Shown here: in pieces, positions 1 to 5,075 of the stretch
How positions within the stretch are numbered: the first letter of the stretch is position 1
Layout of the letters: the number at the start of each line of letters is the position of its first letter
Source of the DNA: Verrucomicrobiia bacterium
GTDB lineage: Bacteria > Verrucomicrobiota > Verrucomicrobiia > Opitutales > Opitutaceae
Assembly (NCBI GenBank): GCA_030424825.1
Contig: JAUHWE010000406.1
Location: 1-5,075 of the forward strand
Direction: 5' to 3'
DNA length: 5,075 bases
Position numbers and translations under genes: made by a program
The notes under the pieces: generated by a model
What the model was told of the DNA's origin: nothing
Database searches by the model: none
Seen by the model: only the letters and a program-made list of their open reading frames with translations

Positions 1-1139
1 TGAACATTGAGTCCTCCTACATACGCCAGGCCTAACTCATCTGTCTTTTCAATGGTCTCGAAAAGGGTGTTGTTCTTAAAGGTATAGGCCGCGATGCCTA
101 GATTCCATTCAAGTGATTCCTGGGCATGCATGGCCGGAGTTAGCTTGGCGCTGGGCGTGGTGGGGCCGTCAAGGTCGCCCGTGGCGAACTGTATGGCGTC
201 AAGAAGTTGCTGCAGAACCGGAGTGTTCCAATACAGGTGGTCGTTGTGGCCAATGGATGTGTAGAATACGCGTCCTCTGCCAAAGCGTTTCACCCAGCTA
301 ATGGCGAAGTCCTGGTCCGCCATTCGTTCCGGCAGCATGCGACGCTTCGGGTTCATGTCTGTCCTTGCGGCGTCGATACTATTGAGCACGCGCACGCGAT
401 TGCGAGAAAAGGGTTCGGTAAACTGGAACACTTCATCGGACAATTCGAAGTTCCTGCCGCCAAACGCCAGGTTCGCGGGATGGGTAGGGTCGTCCATTTT
501 AAGGTTTAAGTGGTCGTGAGGCTTCCAGGGATGTCCGCCACTCTCGAATCCGCCGAGCATCTCGCCAAACTCGGGGAATAGGTCGTAAACCGGGTATTGA
601 CAGAAAGTGGCACCGGCCGCATGCGTCCCCACAAAGCCTCCGCCGGCATAAACGTAGTCGAGGATGTTGTTTTGAAGCGTTTCATCTTCTGTCAGCATTC
701 CGGCTGTATTGTTGAAGACAATCGCATCATATCGCTTCAAGTTCTCCTTTTCGAAGGAAGCGGGATCACTGCTGAAATGGGGGTGAAACGCTCCGGTCTT
801 TTCTCCTAGATGGCTAATTGCGTAGTTGGCAAGAGGAATGGAGGGGTGCCCCGAGCGGATCTCTCCATTGCTGACGTGCAAATTGAATACTAGTATCTGT
901 CGCGGCTTCGATGGAGACGCTCTGGCAGAGGTAGGCGTCGCAGTCCGAACACGTTCTTTCAGCTCGTCTGTCAGTTTGTAGTAGACGTCATCGTCGTGAT
1001 ACGCATCCCCGTGTAGCGTAAATGTTAATACTGAACTGAGAGCGAACAGCGACATTCCGGTTTTGAAGGCTTGTTTCATAGCATTTTTCGTCATTGAGCT
1101 ACTGACTGTCTCGAGGACGGTTTCCCTAGAGTTGTTCAT
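1..1139 (-). CDS. Secreted ThuA-domain protein fused to a TIM-barrel (xylose isomerase-like) domain, 3' end cut off by the window
   Basis: Reading the minus strand from ATG at 1139 gives 379 residues with no stop before the window edge. Residues about 16-46 look like a Sec signal peptide: basic stretch to K26, hydrophobic core around 28-42, possible cleavage after GDA (44-46). Residues about 82-322 match the ThuA (trehalose utilisation) fold, a class I glutamine-amidotransferase-like domain: GGGFVGTHAA at 167-175, DEVFQF at 235-240, and SWVKRFGRGRVFYTSIGH at 281-298, the strongest family signature. After a linker, WNLGIAAYTF (345-354) and the following ELGLAYVGGLNV (368-379) look like the first strand and helix of a sugar-phosphate isomerase/epimerase barrel. 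ThuA proteins are linked to sugar catabolism, but the reaction is poorly defined. The start at 1139 is chosen for its Shine-Dalgarno-like sequence; in-frame ATGs at 1148, 1094 and 1079 are alternatives, and the last two give more canonical signal peptides. Family call is firm; the exact activity is not known. Confidence 0.9.
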   Translation of the reverse strand, partial: MNNSRETVLETVSSSMTKNAMKQAFKTGMSLFALSSVLTFTLHGDAYHDDDVYYKLTDELKERVRTATPTSARASPSKPRQILVFNLHVSNGEIRSGHPSIPLANYAISHLGEKTGAFHPHFSSDPASFEKENLKRYDAIVFNNTAGMLTEDETLQNNILDYVYAGGGFVGTHAAGATFCQYPVYDLFPEFGEMLGGFESGGHPWKPHDHLNLKMDDPTHPANLAFGGRNFELSDEVFQFTEPFSRNRVRVLNSIDAARTDMNPKRRMLPERMADQDFAISWVKRFGRGRVFYTSIGHNDHLYWNTPVLQQLLDAIQFATGDLDGPTTPSAKLTPAMHAQESLEWNLGIAAYTFKNNTLFETIEKTDELGLAYVGGLNV

Positions 1140-1141
1140 GG

Positions 1142-1151
1142 CCTCCATCCT
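1142..1151 (-). promoter_or_regulatory. Shine-Dalgarno-like sequence of the ThuA gene
   Basis: On the minus strand AGGATGGAGG lies just before the ATG at 1139. AGGA (1151-1148) sits 8 nt from that ATG, a good spacing, while GGAGG (1146-1142) is only 2 nt away, too close. The same stretch contains an in-frame ATG at 1148, which has no usable ribosome site of its own. This is the only convincing Shine-Dalgarno in the window and is why 1139 was chosen as start. Confidence 0.45.
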
Positions 1152-1257
1152 GTAATTCGATTGCCAGAGAAGCATCCCGAAGCAGCCAATTGGAGATCGG
1201 GGAAGCAGAGGGAGAATGTTGGGTCCGTTGATATAATTTTGGGAATTGCATGGGTAG

Positions 1258-1298
1258 AAAGTACGGAGGCCTTTGCGGCACTCTTTGGTCGGTACTTT
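1258..1298. repeat. 7-bp inverted repeat AAAGTAC/GTACTTT in the gap before the ThuA gene
   Basis: AAAGTAC at 1258-1264 is the exact reverse complement of GTACTTT at 1292-1298, with 27 bases between. The inner segment contains a shorter GCC/GGC pairing (1269-1279). On the minus strand it lies 47 nt downstream of the lipoprotein stop and about 119 nt upstream of the ThuA start. No T-run follows on either strand, so a Rho-independent terminator is unlikely. It could be a regulator site, a UTR stem, or chance. The rest of the 1140-1345 gap shows no RNA gene; TATAAT at 1232-1237 is on the wrong strand for any gene here. Confidence 0.3.
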
Positions 1299-1345
1299 AC
1301 AAGACGGTAGGTAGGGGGGTTAACACCAAAAAATAATTCGAAATC

Positions 1346-1765
1346 CTAGTCGTGGTAGAATGTCGATTCCCGGGTCGACTCCTCCCACCCGATAAGCTTT
1401 TCGTTGAAGAACCTGAGGTCGGTGGTGAGCGTTTTTCGATCGGTTCGAGTCTTGGTCACCGCTTCGATTCTCGTAGTGGCCTCCCTCGATACGGGATGAA
1501 TGTAGGGGACCTCCTGGGTGTCCGCTTGAACGAGACGGGTGGTTTCACGGGAGTCTTCGTAAGTCCATGTTTCTATTCCATTAGCCTCTTCCCGGACGCC
1601 TATGGGCTCTCCCAGCAAGTCATGGACTTCATCTGCACTCATGCCCTTCTGCAAGATAATCGGTCGGTTCGCAGCTTTGGGCGCCTCGGTATAATCCCGT
1701 GTGGCGCAGCCCCCGATTGCGAGCACAAACCCAATGAGGGCAAATGAAGTAGAAAGGGTGTTCAC
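1346..1765 (-). CDS. Small lipoprotein with a BamE/SmpA-OmlA-like domain
   Basis: 139 residues starting with GTG. The N-terminus is a lipoprotein signal peptide: hydrophobic residues 8-18, then a lipobox I17-G18-G19-C20, with the cysteine as predicted lipidation site. Residues 36-70 carry the BamE/SmpA-type signature: ILQKGMSADEVHDLLGEP (37-54) followed by a W67-x-Y69 strand, and near the C-terminus RFFNEKLIGWEES resembles the closing strand of the same fold. BamE belongs to the outer-membrane beta-barrel assembly complex, but many small lipoproteins share this fold without that role. The charged middle (about 71-118, rich in Thr, Arg, Glu) is not recognised. No Shine-Dalgarno precedes the GTG; the sequence there is A/T-rich. 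The GTG overlaps the stop of the doubtful upstream ORF (GTGA), which would allow coupled translation. It need not be functionally tied to the sugar genes. An overlapping plus-strand ORF (1352-1747) has no recognisable features and is taken as a shadow. Confidence 0.8.
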   Translation of the reverse strand: MNTLSTSFALIGFVLAIGGCATRDYTEAPKAANRPIILQKGMSADEVHDLLGEPIGVREEANGIETWTYEDSRETTRLVQADTQEVPYIHPVSREATTRIEAVTKTRTDRKTLTTDLRFFNEKLIGWEESTRESTFYHD

Positions 1766-1965
1766 GAATAAATTACTGGGTGGGCTAAAGGTTTGCTAGT
1801 AGGTTTAACTGCGACTTTATAGTTGGATATGACAAGGTTGCTTTTGCGAAGTTCAGAAGTTCCTTTCAATTGCTGCATGGAGGAAGTGAGGGCAATGAGT
1901 TTTGAATAGAGGAAGCGCACTGCGTAAGAGTAAACTTTGGTGAGTTTTACCATCGCATTCGTCAC
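1762..1965 (-). CDS. Doubtful small ORF (67 codons) overlapping the lipoprotein start
   Basis: Opens with GTG at 1965 (alternative in-frame ATG at 1953) and ends in TGA at 1764-1762, sharing GTGA with the lipoprotein start. The 4-nt overlap is the main argument for it being a real, translationally coupled gene. Against it: no Shine-Dalgarno, no recognised domain, no signal peptide or clear membrane segment (residues 14-28 are only moderately hydrophobic), and a length that chance allows. The product would be basic and rich in Lys, Ser and Thr. If it is not a gene, 1766-2084 is a 319-base non-coding region containing the promoters of the divergent lipoprotein and dehydrogenase genes. Confidence 0.22.
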   Translation of the reverse strand: MTNAMVKLTKVYSYAVRFLYSKLIALTSSMQQLKGTSELRKSNLVISNYKVAVKPTSKPLAHPVIYS

Positions 1966-2016
1966 TAGGAAAATGGATCGTATTGTTGGATGGTCATTTT
2001 GACTTAATTGCTTTCC

Positions 2017-2030
2017 TTCGAGCGCTCCGA
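2017..2030. promoter_or_regulatory. Candidate operator: GAGCGCTC palindrome upstream of the dehydrogenase
   Basis: TTCGAGCGCTCCGA contains a perfect 8-bp palindrome GAGCGCTC (2020-2027) with a further matching outer T/A pair. A central AGCGCT is typical of LacI/GalR-family operators, which commonly control sugar-use genes. It sits about 55 bases before the dehydrogenase start, within the divergent region, and could affect either side. Two copies of TTGCCA (2039-2044 and 2052-2057) follow; either might serve as a -35 element, but the matching -10 candidates (for example TGTATT at 2076-2081) fall too near the ATG for a firm promoter call. No regulator gene is in the window. Confidence 0.25.
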
Positions 2031-2084
2031 TTGTGAGATTGCCAAACCCCTTTGCCAGACACGTTTTGAGAACGCTGTATTAAA

Positions 2085-3137
2085 ATGAAGACCATGAAAG
2101 CAATTGTCTATAATGGTCCGTGGGACATGACGCTTGAGGACCTTCCCGAGCCGAAGCCTCTAAAGGGAGAGGTGCTTTTAGAAATGGAGGCTGTCGGCAT
2201 ATGTGGCAGTGATGTGCATGGTTTTACTGGCGAAAGCGGACGCCGCGCTCCCGGCATGGTGATGGGGCATGAAGCTGTGGGCCGGGTTGTTTCTTTGGGA
2301 GAAGGAGTGACTACTCCAGAAATTGGTTGCCGGGTTGCAGTCTATAATATTCTGGCAGATGAAGCGCCGGCTCCGGATGAAGGAGACCCCAGTTTTGTTA
2401 ATAAGAAAGTGGTCGGTGTAAACCTTGGCACGCGTGGAGCGATGGCGGAATACTTGGCAATCCCCGCAGTCAACGCGATTCCAGTGTCTGACCGAGTAAC
2501 GTCCGAGGTCGCGCTGCTTGCCGAGCCAATCGCGGTCGTCCTGCACGGGTTTCATCGATTACAAGAAAAGAGTATCAACGCCAATTCGGTTGCGATCATG
2601 GGATCGGGAACCATTGGATTGTCGGCATTGCTGATTGCTAGCGAGCGGGGCTTGAAGAAGCTAGCGGTTCTTGATGTGATTCAGGAAAAACTGGAACGCG
2701 TTTCTGACTTCGGAGGAAAGGGAGTCTTGATCGAGGAAAGCAAATCTACTGATGCAATTGATTGGAACGTTCAAACCGCGTTAGGAGGGAAGCCGGACCT
2801 CGTAATCGATGCGGTCGGAAGCAAAGAATCATTCGAGCAAGCTGTCGCTATCGTCGCGGAAGGAGGAACTGTTTTACTGATTGGCAACTTGGCTAGGGAG
2901 GTTGCGTTTCCCTTGCAGACTGCCGTGAGCAATGAGATCACTTTTATTGGAACCTACGGTTTTGACAGAAAGGCGTTTGAAGAGGCCGTTCATATTGTTC
3001 CAGAATTCAAGGACGAATTGACGACTTTCATTGAGGGGCGATGCCGTCTGGATACAACGCCCCAAATGATGACTAAATTGGCTAGGGGAGAAGTACGGGC
3101 TCTCAAAGTAATTATCGAATTCAATGCAACCAGCTAG
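2085..3137 (+). CDS. Zinc-type medium-chain dehydrogenase/reductase (alcohol/polyol dehydrogenase-like), lacking the structural zinc site
   Basis: 350 residues, the usual length. The N-terminal GroES-like catalytic domain has GICGSD with C40, GHE with H62 and E63, and AEP with E147, the expected catalytic zinc ligands. The Rossmann domain begins near 169 with GSGTIG (173-178), and D197 at the end of the second strand predicts NAD rather than NADP. The closest groups by eye are sorbitol, threonine and galactitol-phosphate dehydrogenases, so oxidation of a sugar alcohol or similar secondary alcohol in the cytoplasm is likely; the substrate cannot be assigned. The lobe at about 84-111, which normally holds four cysteines for a structural zinc, has none and is instead acidic and Pro-rich (DEAPAPDEGD, 92-101). 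Two starts are possible: ATG at 2085, or ATG at 2094 giving the more typical MKAIVYNGP; neither has a Shine-Dalgarno. The esterase gene follows 39 nt downstream on the same strand, suggesting an operon. Confidence 0.92.
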   Translation: MKTMKAIVYNGPWDMTLEDLPEPKPLKGEVLLEMEAVGICGSDVHGFTGESGRRAPGMVMGHEAVGRVVSLGEGVTTPEIGCRVAVYNILADEAPAPDEGDPSFVNKKVVGVNLGTRGAMAEYLAIPAVNAIPVSDRVTSEVALLAEPIAVVLHGFHRLQEKSINANSVAIMGSGTIGLSALLIASERGLKKLAVLDVIQEKLERVSDFGGKGVLIEESKSTDAIDWNVQTALGGKPDLVIDAVGSKESFEQAVAIVAEGGTVLLIGNLAREVAFPLQTAVSNEITFIGTYGFDRKAFEEAVHIVPEFKDELTTFIEGRCRLDTTPQMMTKLARGEVRALKVIIEFNATS

Positions 3138-3176
3138 CGACTCCGTTTATTTACTAACTCTAAAATAAATACAATT

Positions 3177-4166
3177 GTGAAGATTTCGAATTTCCTATCT
3201 TATTGCGATACATCGCTCGAAAAATTCAATCTGCGAGTGAGGCGTCTCGTTCATCTTAAGCGAAATCCCCAAATTGGATACCTGCTTCGAATTTTCACCC
3301 TAATTGCCTTTTTGAGTAGCGATACCCGCGCCCAATCCCAGAGGGAACGACCGACTCGGGACCCGGCGACTTGGCATTGGAATATTACGGATTCGAAGCC
3401 TCATGTTACGCATGGCGTTGTGCACAGCAAGGCTATGAATCGCGACGTGGGCTACAATATTTACCTTCCTCCTCGGTATGCCTCGCACTCATCGATGCGG
3501 TTTCCCGTAGTGTACTTCCTACACGGTGCCAGTGGTAGCGAATACTCGGATACGGCTATGATAGATTGGGTGATTCCGGAAATAGAGAAAGGAACGATTG
3601 GAGATGTCATCTATGTATTTGTCAATGGAGGCCACTACAGCGGATATCGTGACAACCCCGAGAGTAATGTCATGGCCGAGACATATCTGATCGAAGAGCT
3701 CGTACCGGCAATCGATTCGCGCTACCGTACGATCGCGGAACAGAAAGGAAGAGCCCTGTTTGGCTACTCCATGGGTGGCGGTGGAGGGACGAGACTGGCT
3801 CTAAAGTATCCTGACTTGTTTTGCGCGGTGGGATCGCTGTCCGGAGCTTTGGGGTGGATTCCCCAGCCGGATGGCTCAACCGAGTGGGCGGACCAATCGG
3901 AGACCGCTGACAATATTTACGATTGGGCCACTCGGAATCAGGAGAAAGTGAAAGGAAGAATCGGTTTCTACTTTACGGTTGGGGGCGCGGAGCGTCTCTA
4001 TGACCGGCACCCTCCGTTTATGGCCCATTTGAAAAGTTTGGAGATTGAATTCAATTATCGGGTACAGACCGGTCTCGGCCACAATCTAGGTCTTTCGTCC
4101 AAACTGTTTGCAACCGATGTGGTTCGGTTCTTGGCCACTCAATACCGAGAGGCCTATGTGCCATAG
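3177..4166 (+). CDS. Secreted alpha/beta-hydrolase esterase (putative esterase, CE1/esterase D-like)
   Basis: 329 residues from a GTG start. A signal peptide is visible: basic residues up to R38, hydrophobic 36-46, predicted cleavage after A52 (DTRA|QS). The mature protein opens with YNIYLPPRY (93-101) and VVYFLHGASG (111-120), the strand and oxyanion loop of this family. GYSMGG (196-201) contains the nucleophile S198, followed by an unusual run of five glycines (200-204). The base is H302 in GLGHNLG; the acid is probably E272 in VGGAERL or nearby D276. The family includes acetyl-xylan and feruloyl esterases, S-formylglutathione hydrolase and mycolyltransferases; export fits removal of acyl groups from a glycan. 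The n-region is long for a signal peptide, so the true start may be GTG at 3237 (residue 21). Neither start has a Shine-Dalgarno; the 39-nt gap after the dehydrogenase is A/T-rich with a weak TTTATTT/AAATAAA pairing (3146-3169). Fold and secretion are confident; substrate is not. Confidence 0.9.
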   Translation: MKISNFLSYCDTSLEKFNLRVRRLVHLKRNPQIGYLLRIFTLIAFLSSDTRAQSQRERPTRDPATWHWNITDSKPHVTHGVVHSKAMNRDVGYNIYLPPRYASHSSMRFPVVYFLHGASGSEYSDTAMIDWVIPEIEKGTIGDVIYVFVNGGHYSGYRDNPESNVMAETYLIEELVPAIDSRYRTIAEQKGRALFGYSMGGGGGTRLALKYPDLFCAVGSLSGALGWIPQPDGSTEWADQSETADNIYDWATRNQEKVKGRIGFYFTVGGAERLYDRHPPFMAHLKSLEIEFNYRVQTGLGHNLGLSSKLFATDVVRFLATQYREAYVP

Positions 4167-4181
4167 TAAGTATTTGTTGAA

Positions 4182-4196
4182 AAATCGTAACGATTT
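4182..4196. terminator. Weak hairpin between the convergent esterase and GH32 genes
   Basis: AAATCG (4182-4187), loop TAA, CGATTT (4191-4196): a perfect 6-bp inverted repeat 15 nt after the esterase stop. On the minus strand it runs into five Ts (4184-4180), three of them inside the stem, so it might end GH32 transcription. On the plus strand it is followed by CCAC, with no T-run. The stem is short and A/T-rich, so this is a weak terminator at best, or an operator-like dyad. Confidence 0.18.
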
Positions 4197-4292
4197 CCAC
4201 GATTGTCACATTGATTTTTGGTAGAAAGTCATGTTGGGTGAATGGAATCTGCATAGGCTAGTAATTGTGCTTTCAAGAGTCCAATGATGTCG

Positions 4293-4317
4293 GAGACTCC
4301 TATGGGAATACGGTCTC
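4293..4317. repeat. Stem-loop just downstream of the GH32 stop codon
   Basis: GAGACTC (4293-4299) pairs with GGTCTC preceded by C (4311-4317), seven pairs including one G-T wobble, around an 11-base loop. It lies about 19 nt past the stop of the minus-strand GH32 gene. No T-run follows in either direction, so it may stabilise the mRNA 3' end rather than terminate it. The remainder of the 4167-4335 gap shows no gene or RNA that I can support. Confidence 0.22.
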
Positions 4318-4335
4318 AGAGACGATAGAGATGCC

Positions 4336-5075
4336 TTACTGCTGAATTGGTTTTAGATTCCACGCATCTAAAGATGCTAGACGACCGGTTCCGCCTAGAC
4401 TGGTTAAGGCAACGCGGTCTCCACCAATGTGTTCTATTCGCACCTGACGGGATACACAGTGACGCCCCTCGTTAATAAATATCTCTACCCAGCGTTTATC
4501 GATAAAGATCCTCATTTTAAGGGTTTCGCCTGGCTGCCAATCAGGAATGGGAACGCTGACATCGTCTACCTGAATGAGATTGCCGCTCCATTGTATCGCC
4601 AGACCACCTTGGCCTTCGTCGTTGGTCAGGACGCTCACTCCGCTAAAGGACGAGGCATCTAGGGCGAGCTCGACCTCGAGTTCAAGCTGGTTTCCCCGTA
4701 TATTTTTAAGCACGTCATACGCTGTGGTTGATTCGATGACGGGTAGGGCGCGACTCCCTAGGTGATGGTGCTTCCCCCGCAAGGCTTTTAGTGATTCGGC
4801 CGGCTGCTGAAGAAGCTCCCCTTTGGCTCCTAGTCCAAGTTTTCGGGGCAGTGCAAAAACCCCGTTCCAAAGGGGAGGGGAGTTCTTGATTGGCGTGTTG
4901 TTGTATCTGGGCAGCCAGTCGCGGTCCCATCCGGGCAGCCAGGCCATTAGAAACAGGTCGCCGTTCGCATCGAGGATGGTTTCTTGTGCGTAGTAGTGAC
5001 CGCTATGATCCACAATCCCTTCGGACTCCGGAGTGAACTTCAGTTGGTCGATATCAAATTCGCCAAGAAAATAAT
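4336..5075 (-). CDS. Glycoside hydrolase family 32 (fructan/sucrose hydrolase), C-terminal part only
   Basis: The minus-strand frame is open from the right edge to TAA at 4338-4336, giving 245 residues; the N-terminus lies outside, so no start is assigned (the GTG at 5013 is internal). The visible part begins at the end of the five-bladed propeller: YFLGEFD (1-7), FTPE (13-16), DHSGHYYAQ (22-30), AWLPGW (44-49), WNGVFALPRKLGL (69-81), then a Q-x-P and LKALR stretch (90-99), all typical of GH32. From about 105 on follows the C-terminal beta-sandwich, with DKRWVEIFINEG near 192-203 matching the conserved DxSxxEvFxNdG of that module. The catalytic residues (WMNDPNG, RDP and EC motifs) should lie in the missing part and cannot be checked. 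GH32 enzymes cleave beta-fructosidic bonds in sucrose, inulin or levan, usually outside the cytoplasm in degraders like this. Which of these it uses, and whether it has a signal peptide, is unknown. It converges on the esterase. Confidence 0.93.
   Translation of the reverse strand, partial: YFLGEFDIDQLKFTPESEGIVDHSGHYYAQETILDANGDLFLMAWLPGWDRDWLPRYNNTPIKNSPPLWNGVFALPRKLGLGAKGELLQQPAESLKALRGKHHHLGSRALPVIESTTAYDVLKNIRGNQLELEVELALDASSFSGVSVLTNDEGQGGLAIQWSGNLIQVDDVSVPIPDWQPGETLKMRIFIDKRWVEIFINEGRHCVSRQVRIEHIGGDRVALTSLGGTGRLASLDAWNLKPIQQ

Noticed and set aside
113..809. Several plus-strand ORFs of 62-100 codons (113-301, 207-509, 301-519, 597-809)
   Set aside because: They lie opposite the ThuA frame, which is continuous and shows clear family motifs; none of the plus-strand products has a recognisable domain.
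1219..1240. TATAAT (1232-1237) as a plus-strand -10 promoter element
   Set aside because: No acceptable -35 element at 16-18 nt and no plus-strand gene downstream to be driven by it.
1441..1455. GGTTCGAGTC, similar to a tRNA T-arm
   Set aside because: No matching acceptor, anticodon or D-arm can be folded around it, and it lies within the lipoprotein gene.
1352..1747. Plus-strand ORF of 131 codons
   Set aside because: It is antisense to the lipoprotein gene, whose product has a signal peptide, lipobox and BamE-type motif; the plus-strand product has none.
2178..2555. Minus-strand ORF of 125 codons
   Set aside because: Shadow of the dehydrogenase; the plus-strand frame has the zinc ligands and Rossmann motif.
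3206..3260. Possible Tat signal in the esterase N-terminus (R22-R23)
   Set aside because: The residues after the arginine pair do not match the Tat consensus, and the hydrophobic segment is about 13 residues away; a Sec signal fits better.
4336..5013. GTG at 5013 as a true start of a 225-residue protein
   Set aside because: The frame stays open to the window edge and the upstream residues (YFLGEFD, FTPE) are conserved GH32 sequence, so the GTG is an internal valine.
1..5075. CRISPR arrays, insertion sequences, phage genes, toxin-antitoxin or other defence systems
   Set aside because: No regularly spaced direct repeats, transposase or integrase motifs, terminal inverted repeats or toxin/antitoxin-like gene pairs were found on either strand.

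Overview
The window holds part of a carbohydrate-catabolism neighbourhood from a Gram-negative bacterium. The best guess is a member of the PVC group, probably Verrucomicrobiota (Opitutae-like) or a related marine/soil polysaccharide degrader. This rests on the secreted ThuA plus TIM-barrel protein, a GH32 fructan hydrolase next to a secreted CE1-like esterase and a sugar/polyol-type dehydrogenase, a lipobox protein, and gene starts that mostly lack Shine-Dalgarno sequences. No rRNA or 16S-type marker is present, so the taxonomy is an inference.

Layout, left to right. (1) 1-1139, minus: a ThuA-domain protein with a signal peptide. It continues past the left edge into what looks like a xylose-isomerase-type TIM barrel. 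(2) 1140-1345: a non-coding gap with a 7-bp inverted repeat. (3) 1346-1765, minus: a small BamE/SmpA-like lipoprotein with a GTG start. It overlaps by 4 nt (GTGA) a doubtful 67-codon ORF at 1762-1965. (4) 1966-2084: a divergent upstream region with a GAGCGCTC palindrome that resembles a LacI-family operator core. (5) 2085-3137, plus: a zinc-type medium-chain dehydrogenase that keeps the catalytic zinc ligands but has lost all the structural-zinc cysteines. (6) 3177-4166, plus: a secreted alpha/beta-hydrolase esterase, 39 nt downstream and probably co-transcribed with the dehydrogenase. (7) 4167-4335: a gap between convergent genes with two short hairpins. (8) 4336-5075, minus: the C-terminal third or so of a GH32 fructan/sucrose hydrolase whose catalytic N-terminus lies past the right edge.

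A plausible joint role is breakdown of a fructose-containing or acylated glycan. The esterase would remove acyl groups, GH32 would release sugars, and the dehydrogenase and ThuA/TIM-barrel proteins would oxidise or isomerise the products. This is inferred from gene content; no substrate can be proved from the window. I found no CRISPR array, tRNA, transposase, phage gene or defence system. I see unusual details within known families but no clearly new system.
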